Origin: Paenibacillus mellifer
Lineage (GTDB): Bacteria > Bacillota > Bacilli > Paenibacillales > Paenibacillaceae
Assembly (NCBI RefSeq): GCF_023195895.1
Contig: NZ_JALPRK010000003.1
Location: 186,001-250,000, forward strand
Length of the DNA: 64,000 nt
Reading direction: 5' to 3'
Position numbers and translations under genes: made by a program. The notes beneath the pieces are model-generated. The model made no database searches. It saw only the letters and a program-made list of their open reading frames with translations, and was not told where the DNA came from. Positions 34,719-42,709 of the stretch are shown here, in pieces (within the stretch, counting starts at the first letter, position 1; every line of letters begins with the position of its first letter).

Positions 34719-36098
34719 TTATTGATGGGTTTGCTCTAAAGGCGCGTGGCTCGCCTGTCCCTTGCGCTTTCTTATCGCATGCAATACGAACAACATAATG
34801 AACCACAACGGCGTCAGCAACAGGGCCGGACGGGTCTCCTCCGCAAACAGCATGATCAGCAAAATGGCCGCAAACATCACGAGGACCGCATAATTGACAA
34901 ACGGCGTAAACGGCGCCTTAAACTTGGAATTGGCCTGCAGCTCCGGCCGCGTACGTTTATAACGAATGTGGCACACGAGCACCACGCCCCACACCCAAAT
35001 AAAGCAAATGGCACTAATCGTCGTCACGATGCCGAAAGCTTGCCCCGGAATCAGCTTGCTCAACAGCGCCCCTACGGAGATGACCAGCGTGGAAACCAGC
35101 AGGGCGTTCCCGGGCACATGGTTCTTGTTCAATTGGGCCATCCGGGAGGGAGCCTGATCGTTCTTGCTTAAGTTATACAGAATCCGGCTGGTCGAGAACA
35201 TCCCGCTGTTACAAGCAGATGCGGCCGAAGTCAGGACGACGAAGTTAATGATCCCCGCGGCAATCGGAATGCCGACCAGACTAAACGTCTTCACGAACGG
35301 GCTCTCCGCCGGAGTCAGCCCCGTCCAAGGGTTAATGCATAAGAGGGCGACCAAGGCGCCAACGTAGAAGAATAAAATGCGCAGCGGAATTTTATTAATG
35401 GCCGAAGGGATATTTTTCTCCGGATTGGACGTTTCTGCCGCCGATACCCCTACCAGCTCCACGCCGACATAGGCGAACACGACCATTTGGAAGGAGAGCA
35501 GAAAGCCTTGGATTCCGTTGGGAAAAAGGCCGCCATGTCCCCAAATGTTCTTTGCCGTCACGGTTCCCGCATCCGTTTTGAATCCGATGACCAGCAAAAC
35601 GACTCCGAGGGCGATTAATACGAGAATCGTGACGACCTTGATTAAGGCAAACCAAAATTCCAATTCCCCGAAGTTTTTCACCGTCAATAGGTTAAGTCCC
35701 AGCAGAATGATCAAGCAGATGACCGCCGGAACCCATTGCGGGATATCGAACCAATACTGAACGTAGACCCCTACCGCAATCACGTCGGCCATGGCCGTCA
35801 TGATCCAGCAAAACCAATAGGTCCATCCGGTAACGAACGCCGCCCGCGGCCCAAGGTAGTCTTCGGCAATGTCCGTAAACGATTGATAGCCGGCCTTGGA
35901 CAACAGCAACTCTCCCAGCGCCCTCATCACAAAAAACACAGCAATCCCCACGAGAAAATAAGCAAAAATGATCGACGGCCCGGCCTGTTGAATCGCTTTG
36001 CCCGATCCGAGGAACAATCCCGTCCCTATCGTGCCGCCGATGGCGATCAATTGAACGTGCCGATTCGCTAAATCCCTCTTTAATTCCTGTTGTGCCAT
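34719..36098 (-). CDS. Amino acid permease of the CycA type (D-serine/D-alanine/glycine)
   Basis: 459 residues from the ATG at 36098 (AAGGGGG upstream); an upstream in-frame extension crosses the riboswitch terminator and is rejected. Twelve membrane segments of the APC superfamily. It closely follows CycA: RDLANRHVQLIAIGGTIGTGLFLGSG, FVMRALGELLLS, GWTYWFCWIMTAMADVIAVG, FGELEFWFALIKV. CycA imports glycine, D-alanine and D-serine with protons. A glycine riboswitch with terminator precedes the gene, which independently supports glycine as a substrate. Confidence 0.88.
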   Translation of the reverse strand: MAQQELKRDLANRHVQLIAIGGTIGTGLFLGSGKAIQQAGPSIIFAYFLVGIAVFFVMRALGELLLSKAGYQSFTDIAEDYLGPRAAFVTGWTYWFCWIMTAMADVIAVGVYVQYWFDIPQWVPAVICLIILLGLNLLTVKNFGELEFWFALIKVVTILVLIALGVVLLVIGFKTDAGTVTAKNIWGHGGLFPNGIQGFLLSFQMVVFAYVGVELVGVSAAETSNPEKNIPSAINKIPLRILFFYVGALVALLCINPWTGLTPAESPFVKTFSLVGIPIAAGIINFVVLTSAASACNSGMFSTSRILYNLSKNDQAPSRMAQLNKNHVPGNALLVSTLVISVGALLSKLIPGQAFGIVTTISAICFIWVWGVVLVCHIRYKRTRPELQANSKFKAPFTPFVNYAVLVMFAAILLIMLFAEETRPALLLTPLWFIMLFVLHAIRKRKGQASHAPLEQTHQ

Positions 36099-36157
36099 AC
36101 CTGATTCCCCCTTAAAGTCATGAGCTCCCTCATGTGAAATAATGAACAAACTGGGCA

Positions 36158-36189
36158 TAAAAAAAGAGACTGGATGCCCTCCAATCTCC
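36158..36189 (-). terminator. Riboswitch expression-platform terminator
   Basis: On the minus strand GGAGATTGGA and TCCAGTCTC pair around GGGCA, followed by seven T residues. It lies between the glycine aptamer and the permease start. Confidence 0.85.
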
Positions 36190-36255
36190 GGAACGTAAAA
36201 AGAATAAATAGGACTTGGCATACTAGGCGAATCGCCTGCCAAATCGACGTATTTA

Positions 36256-36336
36256 TGCTCTTCTGTCCTTTTGCCTGAGATTGTGAACCCTTCGGCGCCG
36301 CGGATCCCGCGGTCTCTCCAGAAGCTGCTCCGGCTA
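36256..36336 (-). promoter_or_regulatory. Glycine riboswitch aptamer controlling the CycA-type permease
   Basis: Read on the minus strand, the conserved glycine-aptamer segments appear in order: CCGGAGCAGC, GGAGAGACC, GCGCCGAAGG, CAATCTCAGGCAAAAGGACAG, then AAGAG. One full aptamer is visible. The expression platform is an intrinsic terminator, so control is by transcription termination. Whether glycine turns the permease on or off cannot be read reliably. Confidence 0.9.
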
Positions 36337-36427
36337 TAGTGTGATCCATAGCCATCATAGCTTGTGAATATTCGATTTTTTCAAATACTACTCGCGGTTA
36401 AATATTTTGTCAATAACATTCCTTTCA

Positions 36428-37222
36428 TCAGTTCTTCGGTCTTGTCATGCGTTCCATAATTAGGGCCACTCGGCGTCGGCTTAGAAATCGAATCATTTGA
36501 GCCATAGACGAATTGGATCGCCCTTCGATGATATAGCTGCGCCCTTGGTCAATCCCGCGAAAGCCGGTCTGCACCACCTTTTCCGGTGTAGAAAGCTTGT
36601 TGCCTGCAGCCATGTCCGCACTGCCGACCGCGTCAAAGAACCCCGTATCCGTAGCCCCTGGGCACAAAGCAAGTACGCGAACCCCTCTCCCCCGCGTTTC
36701 CGCCCATAACGCTTCCGAGAACGAAATGACAAACGCCTTGGTCGCGCCATAAACGGCTGAATACGCACAAGGCATAAAAGCCGCCATCGAAGCCACATTC
36801 ACGATAATCCCCTCCCGTCGCCGCAGCATATCGGGTAGATAACGATGCGTGAGATCGACTAACGCCGCTGTGTTCAACATGATTTCTTCCTGCTCGCGCC
36901 CTGGGTCGAGCTCCTCGAAACGTCCATGTGTGCCGAACCCGGCATTGTTAATCAATATATCAACCGACAAGCCCAGTTCGGCGATTGAATCGGCCAGTTG
37001 GCGAGACGCGTCCGCTTGGGACAAATCGCAAGCCTGTACATACGCCTGCACCCCGTACTGACGTCTGATATCCCCCGCAAGGGCCTCTAATTTGTCCTTG
37101 GACCTTGCGACCAGCACGACGTGACTGCCCCGTGCCGCCAATTGTTTGGCATACACTTTGCCAATTCCCGATGAAGCCCCAGTGATTAAGGCCAACTTGT
37201 TTGAATATTCATACTTCTTCAT
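36428..37222 (-). CDS. Short-chain dehydrogenase/reductase
   Basis: 264 residues from the ATG at 37222 (AGGAGGGG upstream). SDR motifs: ALITGASSGIGKVYA, CDLSQADA, DILINNAGFG, catalytic Ser in VNVASMAAFM, then YGATK with Tyr and Lys, and CPGATDTGFF. It is the DltE/YqjQ-like classical SDR group; substrate unknown. It is divergent from an Xre/MmyB-type regulator (37399), an arrangement in which the regulator usually controls the reductase. The C-terminal tail is basic (RFLSRRRVALIMERMTR). Confidence 0.87.
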   Translation of the reverse strand: MKKYEYSNKLALITGASSGIGKVYAKQLAARGSHVVLVARSKDKLEALAGDIRRQYGVQAYVQACDLSQADASRQLADSIAELGLSVDILINNAGFGTHGRFEELDPGREQEEIMLNTAALVDLTHRYLPDMLRRREGIIVNVASMAAFMPCAYSAVYGATKAFVISFSEALWAETRGRGVRVLALCPGATDTGFFDAVGSADMAAGNKLSTPEKVVQTGFRGIDQGRSYIIEGRSNSSMAQMIRFLSRRRVALIMERMTRPKN

Positions 37223-37343
37223 GAACTGAACCCCTCCTATGGAAAGCACTTCGTGTCTTCAATGATCTTCATCTTACCTTCGCCGAGAGGAGAGTAGCCA
37301 CATCATGTTTATACTATTAATGGAATTACCCGGTTAAGGCGAT

Positions 37344-37379
37344 CTCTTGTGGCAAGAGTCACGGAACTGAGACTATAAT
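37344..37379 (+). promoter_or_regulatory. Promoter and palindrome of the Xre/MmyB-type regulator gene
   Basis: The -10 is TATAAT (37374-37379). The inverted repeat CTCTTG-TGG-CAAGAG (37344-37358) covers the -35 zone and could be the autoregulatory site. Because the ATG at 37378 overlaps this -10, the later GTG at 37399 is taken as the start. Confidence 0.55.
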
Positions 37380-37398
37380 GTTCTTGGGGGTGAAAGAT

Positions 37399-38250
37399 GT
37401 GAATGTAAATCGTACCTCGTCTACATTGGGGGAATTCATTAAATCACGCAGGGAACGGCTGCAGCCTGCCATCGCTGGGATCAAGCCACTTCCTGGACGT
37501 AGACGTACCCCGGGGCTGCGAAGAGAAGAAGTCTCCTATCTCGCAAATGTTAGCGTGACCTATTATACTTGGCTGGAGCAAGGCAGAGAGGTTAATCCTT
37601 CACCCGAAGTGTTATTAAATATCAGCAACGCATTGCGGTTGGACGAGGATGAGCGAAAATACCTGTTTGACCTTGCGAACATCGATCCGGCAAGCGCTGG
37701 AGTTGTGCGCCATTACGAAGGATCGGATTTCAGTTTCATGCAAGCCATCGTCGACCAAATGGTGTATCCTTCCTTCGTAACAGACGAAGGCACGGATGTC
37801 ATCGCCTGGAATCGGGCCGCAGAGCTCATCATCGCCGACTTCGGCCTAATGCCGAAGAGCGAACGGTACATGCTGAACGTCCTTTTCTTTAATGCGGATT
37901 ACCGTGAGAAGCTGGTGAATTGGGAGGAATTTGTCCGATTCAGCACGGCTACCCTTCGGGCCAACTTGGATTTATATAAAGATCATCCGCTGTACATGGA
38001 AAGATTAGAACGTCTGAAACGGCACAGCGAAGAATTTTCCCGTTTCTGGGAGCTGTATGAGATCAAGCAGAAGCGGGTATCCACAGCATTATTTCGGCTA
38101 CCGGATGCCCAGATGATGGAGTTTAAGGTCCATTCCGCCTCCGTCGATAACAACCCGGGGATGCATTGGTGTTTCTTTGTTCCCGTGCCTGGAACGGGTA
38201 CGGAAGAGAATTTATCGCGTCTGCTGGAGCAGGATGGGAAGGATAATTAA
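37399..38250 (+). CDS. Xre-family regulator with MmyB-like ligand-binding domain
   Basis: 283 residues from the GTG at 37399 (GGGGGTG just upstream). The N-terminal Xre HTH (LGEFIKSRRERLQPAIAG, PGLRREEVSYLANVSVTYYTWLEQGR) and the MmyB PAS-like part (YPSFVTDEGTDVIAWNRAAELI, MHWCFFVPVPG) are both complete. MmyB-type ligand domains may bind fatty acids or similar ligands. Such regulators typically lie next to an SDR gene and control it; here the SDR is divergent. A TetR gene follows after 33 bp, probably in one operon. Confidence 0.9.
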   Translation: MNVNRTSSTLGEFIKSRRERLQPAIAGIKPLPGRRRTPGLRREEVSYLANVSVTYYTWLEQGREVNPSPEVLLNISNALRLDEDERKYLFDLANIDPASAGVVRHYEGSDFSFMQAIVDQMVYPSFVTDEGTDVIAWNRAAELIIADFGLMPKSERYMLNVLFFNADYREKLVNWEEFVRFSTATLRANLDLYKDHPLYMERLERLKRHSEEFSRFWELYEIKQKRVSTALFRLPDAQMMEFKVHSASVDNNPGMHWCFFVPVPGTGTEENLSRLLEQDGKDN

Positions 38251-38283
38251 GGTGCACACCGCGGTGAAGAAAGGAGGATAACC

Positions 38284-38850
38284 ATGGGCAGAAAACAATC
38301 CTACTCCCATTCGGAGTTGTTGGATATTACCAAACGTTTGGTACTGGAGCACGGTTACGACGGGTTTAATCTCAAATTGCTCTCGCAGCACTTGCCCGGC
38401 GCACGAAGTACCATCTATCAATATTACGCCAATAAGGATGAGATCATCGCGGCCTGCATGAAACGCGTCATCGCGGCGGTCCTCGAGAAGGCTGCCGCCC
38501 TTGACGAGTCCGATTCCATGCGAGCCCTCCAGGAGCTACTAAACATCTACCTTGAAGAATTTCAATTGCACCAGCTCTTAAGTGATGCCTATAAAATCAA
38601 GACGACATCCTCGGATGCCGCGCGCAAGGATATTGAATATGTGGAGTCCGCTCATGACTTCCTTAAAGTCCAGCTCACTCGTCTGTTTCAGAAAGCCCAG
38701 CAGGAGAAGCAGATCAGAGAGGACATCCCCCTCCCTGTACATGTCGGCGTGTTCTTCAATTTCATTAATACGCCGAATATGATGAACGTTCCGGTTCCTG
38801 AGTGGAGCAAGATGTTGTTTCAAGTATGGATGGGTGGGGCCAAGAAGTAG
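38284..38850 (+). CDS. TetR/AcrR family repressor of an ABC transporter operon
   Basis: 188 residues. HTH at 9-56 (HSELLDITKRLVLEHG, then ARSTIYQYYANKDEII); helical C-terminal ligand domain. AAAGGAGG precedes the ATG. Just downstream is a promoter with a perfect 22-bp palindrome, then ABC transporter genes. The organisation suggests this TetR represses the transporter, which is now damaged in its permease gene. Confidence 0.85.
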   Translation: MGRKQSYSHSELLDITKRLVLEHGYDGFNLKLLSQHLPGARSTIYQYYANKDEIIAACMKRVIAAVLEKAAALDESDSMRALQELLNIYLEEFQLHQLLSDAYKIKTTSSDAARKDIEYVESAHDFLKVQLTRLFQKAQQEKQIREDIPLPVHVGVFFNFINTPNMMNVPVPEWSKMLFQVWMGGAKK

Positions 38851-38873
38851 AGGGGAAGCCCTTCCATATTTTA

Positions 38874-38905
38874 ATTTTGACACTAGTGTCAAAATGGTGT
38901 TTAAT
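38874..38905 (+). promoter_or_regulatory. Promoter with perfect 22-bp TetR-type palindrome
   Basis: The half-site ATTTTGACACT (38874-38884) is followed directly by its exact complement. The promoter is TTGACA (38877-38882), 17 bp, TTTAAT (38900-38905), so the operator covers the -35 and half of the spacer. Confidence 0.8.
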
Positions 38906-38917
38906 CAAGATGGATGA

Positions 38918-39283
38918 AGTCGATGGGAAGCCTTCTTGTTCGTGATTTCCGCATTTGTGCTGGGCGTTTTCTTCTATGTCATGACGATGCAGAAAACGAA
39001 TCAATTTGGCATTATGAAGGCGATCGGCGCAAGGAATAGATTTTTAAGCAAAGCGATTGTCTCTCAAGTGGTTGTTCTCTCGATTGTCAGCATTGTCATC
39101 GGGATTCTTCTTGCGTATGGGACCGCTGCCGTCATGCCGAAGGGGATGCCGTTTAAGCTCGAGAGCGAGCTTGTCGGGGTTTACTCCATTGTCCTATTGA
39201 TGATTGCCGTGTTTAGCTCTCTGGTGTCGGTCCGTAAAATCACAAAAATCGATCCGCTTCAAGCGCTCGGGAGGGTGGAATAT
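38918..39283 (+). pseudogene. 5'-truncated FtsX-type ABC transporter permease
   Basis: The open frame gives only the last part of an FtsX/MacB-like permease: FVLGVFFYVMTMQKTNQFGIMKAIGARN and two further membrane segments, ending with SVRKITKIDPLQALGR. The first two-thirds expected for such permeases are missing: the fragment begins about a dozen bases after the -10. At the 3' end the frame runs through into the ATPase gene instead of stopping at the ATGA overlap, which would need a 1-base shift. TTG 38936 could be a start. It is probably non-functional. Confidence 0.75.
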
Positions 39284-39971
39284 GACAACGGGTTTGCAGA
39301 TCAGCAAAGTGTCGAAGTATTATGGCGAGGGAAGCAACAGGCTCACCGCATTGGACAAGGTTTCGATCAAAGTCGAACCCGGCGAATTTGTCGCTCTTGT
39401 CGGCCCGTCCGGATCGGGAAAAAGCACCTTTTTATCCATAGCCGGAGCGTTGCTCCAAGCTTCCGAAGGAGAAGTTCGCTTGAATGGACAATGTATTTCG
39501 GAATTCTCCGATAAAGAGTTGTCCCGAATTCGATTGCAGGAAATCGGGTTTATGATGCAGTCCTCGAACTTGGTCCCTTATCTCAACGTTCTTGACCAGC
39601 TGCTCCTAGTCAAGAAGATGTCCGGGAAAATGAAAGCCGGGGATAAAGCCTTTGCCGTCAAGCTGCTGGAGGAATTAGGGTTGGGGGCGAAGCTGGCGAG
39701 CTTTCCGGAAGAGCTGTCCGGCGGCGAGAAGCAGCGCACCGCGATAGCGCGGGCGTTAATGAACCATCCCAACGTGATTTTGGCCGATGAACCTACGGCC
39801 AGCCTAGATACCAAGCGGGCGCACGAGGTCGTCAATCTAATCTCGCAACAAGTGAAGACTCGCCGGATCGCGGCCATTATGGTCACCCACGATGAACGCA
39901 TGCTTGATTACTGCGATAGGGTGTACCACATGGAGGACGGCAAGTTGAAGTTGGCCGAACCGGCGAAGTAA
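39282..39971 (+). CDS. ABC transporter ATP-binding protein (MacB/LolD-like)
   Basis: 229 residues from the ATG at 39282, with GGAGGGTG upstream. ATPase motifs are complete: Walker A GPSGSGKS, Q-loop FMMQSS, signature LSGGEKQR, Walker B VILADEPTASLD, H-loop MVTHDER. This type works with FtsX-like permeases in export of peptides, lipoproteins or antibiotics. The adjacent permease gene is truncated, so this ATPase may be an orphan or serve another permease. A terminator follows. Confidence 0.92.
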   Translation: MTTGLQISKVSKYYGEGSNRLTALDKVSIKVEPGEFVALVGPSGSGKSTFLSIAGALLQASEGEVRLNGQCISEFSDKELSRIRLQEIGFMMQSSNLVPYLNVLDQLLLVKKMSGKMKAGDKAFAVKLLEELGLGAKLASFPEELSGGEKQRTAIARALMNHPNVILADEPTASLDTKRAHEVVNLISQQVKTRRIAAIMVTHDERMLDYCDRVYHMEDGKLKLAEPAK

Positions 39972-40033
39972 TAAATCTGCGAGAAAGAGTTTCTCGTTCT
40001 CGATTGGCCCGATTTCCTAGGCATACGAAAACG

Positions 40034-40069
40034 AAAACCAGCCCATTTCAGGTTGAATGGGCTGGTTTT
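40034..40069. terminator. Bidirectional terminator
   Basis: AAAACCAGCCCATT and AATGGGCTGGTTTT form a perfect stem between the ABC ATPase and the convergent DinB gene. Confidence 0.92.
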
Positions 40070-40081
40070 ATTGCATGACTG

Positions 40082-40606
40082 TTAAGGCGATGGCGTGCCC
40101 GCCTGCCGCTCCAACAAAAAGAACAAATAATCCGTAGGGACCCCGGCATACCCTTGCTGCCGCAGCATCGCGGTCACGTTCCCCCGGTGATACGTCCCGT
40201 GATTAACCACATGCTGCAAAATTTCAGAGAAACGCGTATCGAGGCTGCCATACTTCGGGTGATGGATCGTCATCGCCTGATCCGGGTCGGACGTACGCCG
40301 CAGCAGATCGCGGAACCGATCGGCGACGCCGGCGAACAACTGCCGTACCTCGCCTAACGATTTACCCTTCGTTTCCTCCGACCAAATCGGCATTTTCGGA
40401 AAAATGTCCTCGTTCGGAACGCCCTCAAGCACGGACAGATAAAGCTGGTCGAACAGATAAATATGTCCCAACGCCTGAGCCACGGACGGGAATACGCTCG
40501 TCACTTCCGCATGGAATACCTCCTCCGGAAGCTGCTCCAGATGAGAGAAAAGTTGGTCGTTCGCCCAAACATGATAGTTAAGCCATTGATCCGCTGGTCT
40601 TTGCAT
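40082..40606 (-). CDS. DinB-family protein
   Basis: 174 residues from the ATG at 40606; AAGGAG is 13 bases upstream, a little far, and a GTG at 40618 is too close to it. Four-helix-bundle DinB/YfiT-like fold with three probable metal ligands: His in ALGHIYLFDQL and the two in VVNHGTYHRGNV. Members are metal-dependent enzymes such as thiol transferases (bacillithiol-linked in some Firmicutes). The substrate here is unknown. Single gene, convergent with the ABC ATPase. Confidence 0.85.
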   Translation of the reverse strand: MQRPADQWLNYHVWANDQLFSHLEQLPEEVFHAEVTSVFPSVAQALGHIYLFDQLYLSVLEGVPNEDIFPKMPIWSEETKGKSLGEVRQLFAGVADRFRDLLRRTSDPDQAMTIHHPKYGSLDTRFSEILQHVVNHGTYHRGNVTAMLRQQGYAGVPTDYLFFLLERQAGTPSP

Positions 40607-40711
40607 GGATCGTTTCACGCTCCTTGTTTTCGTCGTCGTTAGCTGCCGCTTCTGCCTGCAGCCGTGTCCCTATCGTATACCGGGTTCCATGACAAACGCT
40701 GTCAGTGAAGA

Positions 40712-41683
40712 TCAATTGGTTTCATTTAAGTAATGGTTTGCGATGCCGGAGGCGGTTTCCTGAATTCGGCGTTTCAACTCCGGCGGCTCAAGGACCCGGA
40801 TCGCCGTACCAAACGTGATCAAATACGTCGGAAGGTACTTATTCATTGTCGGAACGTCGAGCACGAAGCGTGCCTCCCGATCGGTGCGTTCCGTCAAATA
40901 GTGACGCAGATGCCAATGGCGGCACAGCTCATTCAGCTTGTCCGGCATTCCTTCGATACGAACGTCGATCAACGGCCCTTCCGCCTCCCGCCTCCGCTCG
41001 GACTGGTCACGGAAATAGTCGAATGCCGAAAATCCTTCCGGCCTTTCAAACCATCCCTCGGTCGGCTCTACCCGCTCGATGCGGTCCACGCGGAAGGTCC
41101 GCATCGCTTGAGAGCGATGGCAAAAGGCCACCTCATACCATTCGTTCCGGTCAAAAGCCAAACCGTACGGATCAACTTCCCGTTCTTCCTCCTGCTCCGT
41201 GTTCGCTTTGCGATAAATGATGCGGACCGTCCGCCCCTCCTTCGCCGCTTGTTCCAAGTCGCGCAATGCTACAGTCAAGTAAGGAGGGCGTTCCGGAGAT
41301 ATCACGTCCAAGCCGCCCGTTAGAACGGAGAGATCCTGGCGCTGCTCTTCGTGCAGGCTATTCTCCACTTTCTTCAATGCGCTTTCCAGTTCTTCCGTAA
41401 ACGGATACCCCGCACCTTGAGCAAATTTATGCGCGTCGACAAGCGCTTTCAGTTCTGTCGTGTTGAAGAACAAGGGCGTCTCCTTGAAGCTGTCCAGGAT
41501 GCGTATGCCTCCGTCGTGGCCCGATTCCGCAACGACCGGCACGCCGCTGGCGCATAGGGCATCGATATACCGGTACACGGAGCGAACGCTGATCTCCAGA
41601 TTGTCCGCGATCTGGGCAGCCGTTAACTTCCTGCCGGACCGCAGCATCCAAAGCATGGACAACATATTATCCCATTTGGCCAT
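40712..41683 (-). CDS. WYL-domain (YafY/YobV-like) transcriptional regulator
   Basis: 323 residues from the ATG at 41683 (GAGGGGG upstream). HTH_11 winged helix at 2-60 (MLWMLRSGRKLTAAQIADNLEIS, RSVYRYIDALCASGVPV), then the WYL ligand domain (VRIIYRKAN, DPYGLAFDRNEWYEVAFCH) and the C-terminal WCX part. WYL domains bind nucleic acid or small ligands and act as sensors. No obvious divergent partner, so the target is unknown. The DinB gene lies 105 bp downstream on the same strand and might be co-regulated. Confidence 0.88.
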   Translation of the reverse strand: MAKWDNMLSMLWMLRSGRKLTAAQIADNLEISVRSVYRYIDALCASGVPVVAESGHDGGIRILDSFKETPLFFNTTELKALVDAHKFAQGAGYPFTEELESALKKVENSLHEEQRQDLSVLTGGLDVISPERPPYLTVALRDLEQAAKEGRTVRIIYRKANTEQEEEREVDPYGLAFDRNEWYEVAFCHRSQAMRTFRVDRIERVEPTEGWFERPEGFSAFDYFRDQSERRREAEGPLIDVRIEGMPDKLNELCRHWHLRHYLTERTDREARFVLDVPTMNKYLPTYLITFGTAIRVLEPPELKRRIQETASGIANHYLNETN

Positions 41684-41762
41684 TAGGGAGCCCCCTCTTT
41701 TCATCATGTAACCCCATGTTCGCATATTCGCCGCCAGCAGATCAAGATCACCGTTCCCCTAT

Positions 41763-41796
41763 AAAAAACAGGAAACCCCAAGGGGGCTTCCCGTTT
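41763..41796 (-). terminator. Rho-independent terminator of the SDR gene
   Basis: On the minus strand ACGGGAAGCCCC pairs with GGGGTTTCCTGT and is followed by a T run. Confidence 0.85.
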
Positions 41797-41825
41797 ATCA
41801 ACATCATAACGCCTGCTCCGTATGC

Positions 41826-42551
41826 TTAGAACGGATTCGTCGCGATGAAGCTGGCCGTCTTCACATAGACGCGTTGGCTGAGCTTCAATTGACCCACAAT
41901 GAACTCTGCCAAATCTTCCGCTTGAATGAATTTGGATTCGTTGTTGTCCTTGATCAGGTTCAAATCCAGGGCCAAATCGGTAGCCACCGTGCTCGGGGTT
42001 AATGCCGAGACCCGGATGTTGTTGCGGCGTACTTCTTGGGCAAGGGACTCAGTAAACCCGATCACGGCAAATTTCGAGGCGCTGTAGGCGCTCGCGGTAG
42101 CCGCACCGTTCAGGCCGTTCGTCGAGGAGATATTGATGATGTCTCCGCTATTTTTTTCGACCAATTGAGGCAGGACCGCCCGGGTGACGTAATAGGTCCC
42201 CAATACATTGGTATCGATCATGCCCTTCCATTCGGCCGGGTCCATCTCGAGCACCGTCCCAAACGTGGCAATGCCCGCATTATTGATCAGAATATCCGCC
42301 GGGCCCAGCTCGTTCTTCAGCGTTTCGACAGCGGCCTCTACTTGTTCTTTCGAAGCAATGTCGGCTGCCGCGTATGCGACCTTGACCCCCGTTCCTTCCA
42401 GCTCGGCGGCTACTTCTTTCAACGTCGACTCCGTTCTGGCGATCAAACCTACGTTTACGCCTTCTTTGGCTAATGCCACCGCCGTTGCTTTGCCGATCCC
42501 CCGGGCGGCTCCCGTGATGATCGCGACTTTTCCTTTTAAGGATTGTGCCAT
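41826..42551 (-). CDS. 3-ketoacyl-ACP reductase-like short-chain dehydrogenase
   Basis: 241 residues. Full classical SDR motif set: VAIITGAARGIGKATA, AADIASKEQ, DILINNAGIAT, Ser in INISSTNGLNG, YSASK, and LTPSTVATDLA. It is close to the FabG/YmfI-type stress SDRs, but its position away from fatty acid genes argues against housekeeping FabG. It is divergent from the MerR-SDR fusion gene at 42710; their starts are 158 bp apart and the MerR-type operator lies between them, so it may be co-regulated. Confidence 0.88.
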   Translation of the reverse strand: MAQSLKGKVAIITGAARGIGKATAVALAKEGVNVGLIARTESTLKEVAAELEGTGVKVAYAAADIASKEQVEAAVETLKNELGPADILINNAGIATFGTVLEMDPAEWKGMIDTNVLGTYYVTRAVLPQLVEKNSGDIINISSTNGLNGAATASAYSASKFAVIGFTESLAQEVRRNNIRVSALTPSTVATDLALDLNLIKDNNESKFIQAEDLAEFIVGQLKLSQRVYVKTASFIATNPF

Positions 42552-42637
42552 TTCCCTTGGCTCCTCTCTGTTATGGTCTTACACTCCTCCCTTATTATAC
42601 TGTAATCGGGCCGGCTAACGTAAATCCAACAAACCTG

Positions 42638-42668
42638 TTGACTTAAACCATGGTTTAAGTCGTATCCT
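42638..42668 (+). promoter_or_regulatory. MerR-type promoter with 19-bp spacer and perfect palindrome
   Basis: TTGACT (42638-42643) and TATCCT (42663-42668) are separated by 19 bp, the long spacing typical of MerR-activated promoters. The 22-bp perfect palindrome (half-site GACTTAAACCA, 42640-42661) fills the spacer. Confidence 0.85.
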
Positions 42669-42709
42669 AAGTCATGTCGACAAGAAACTTTAGATTCGGG
42701 GGCCTCCAC

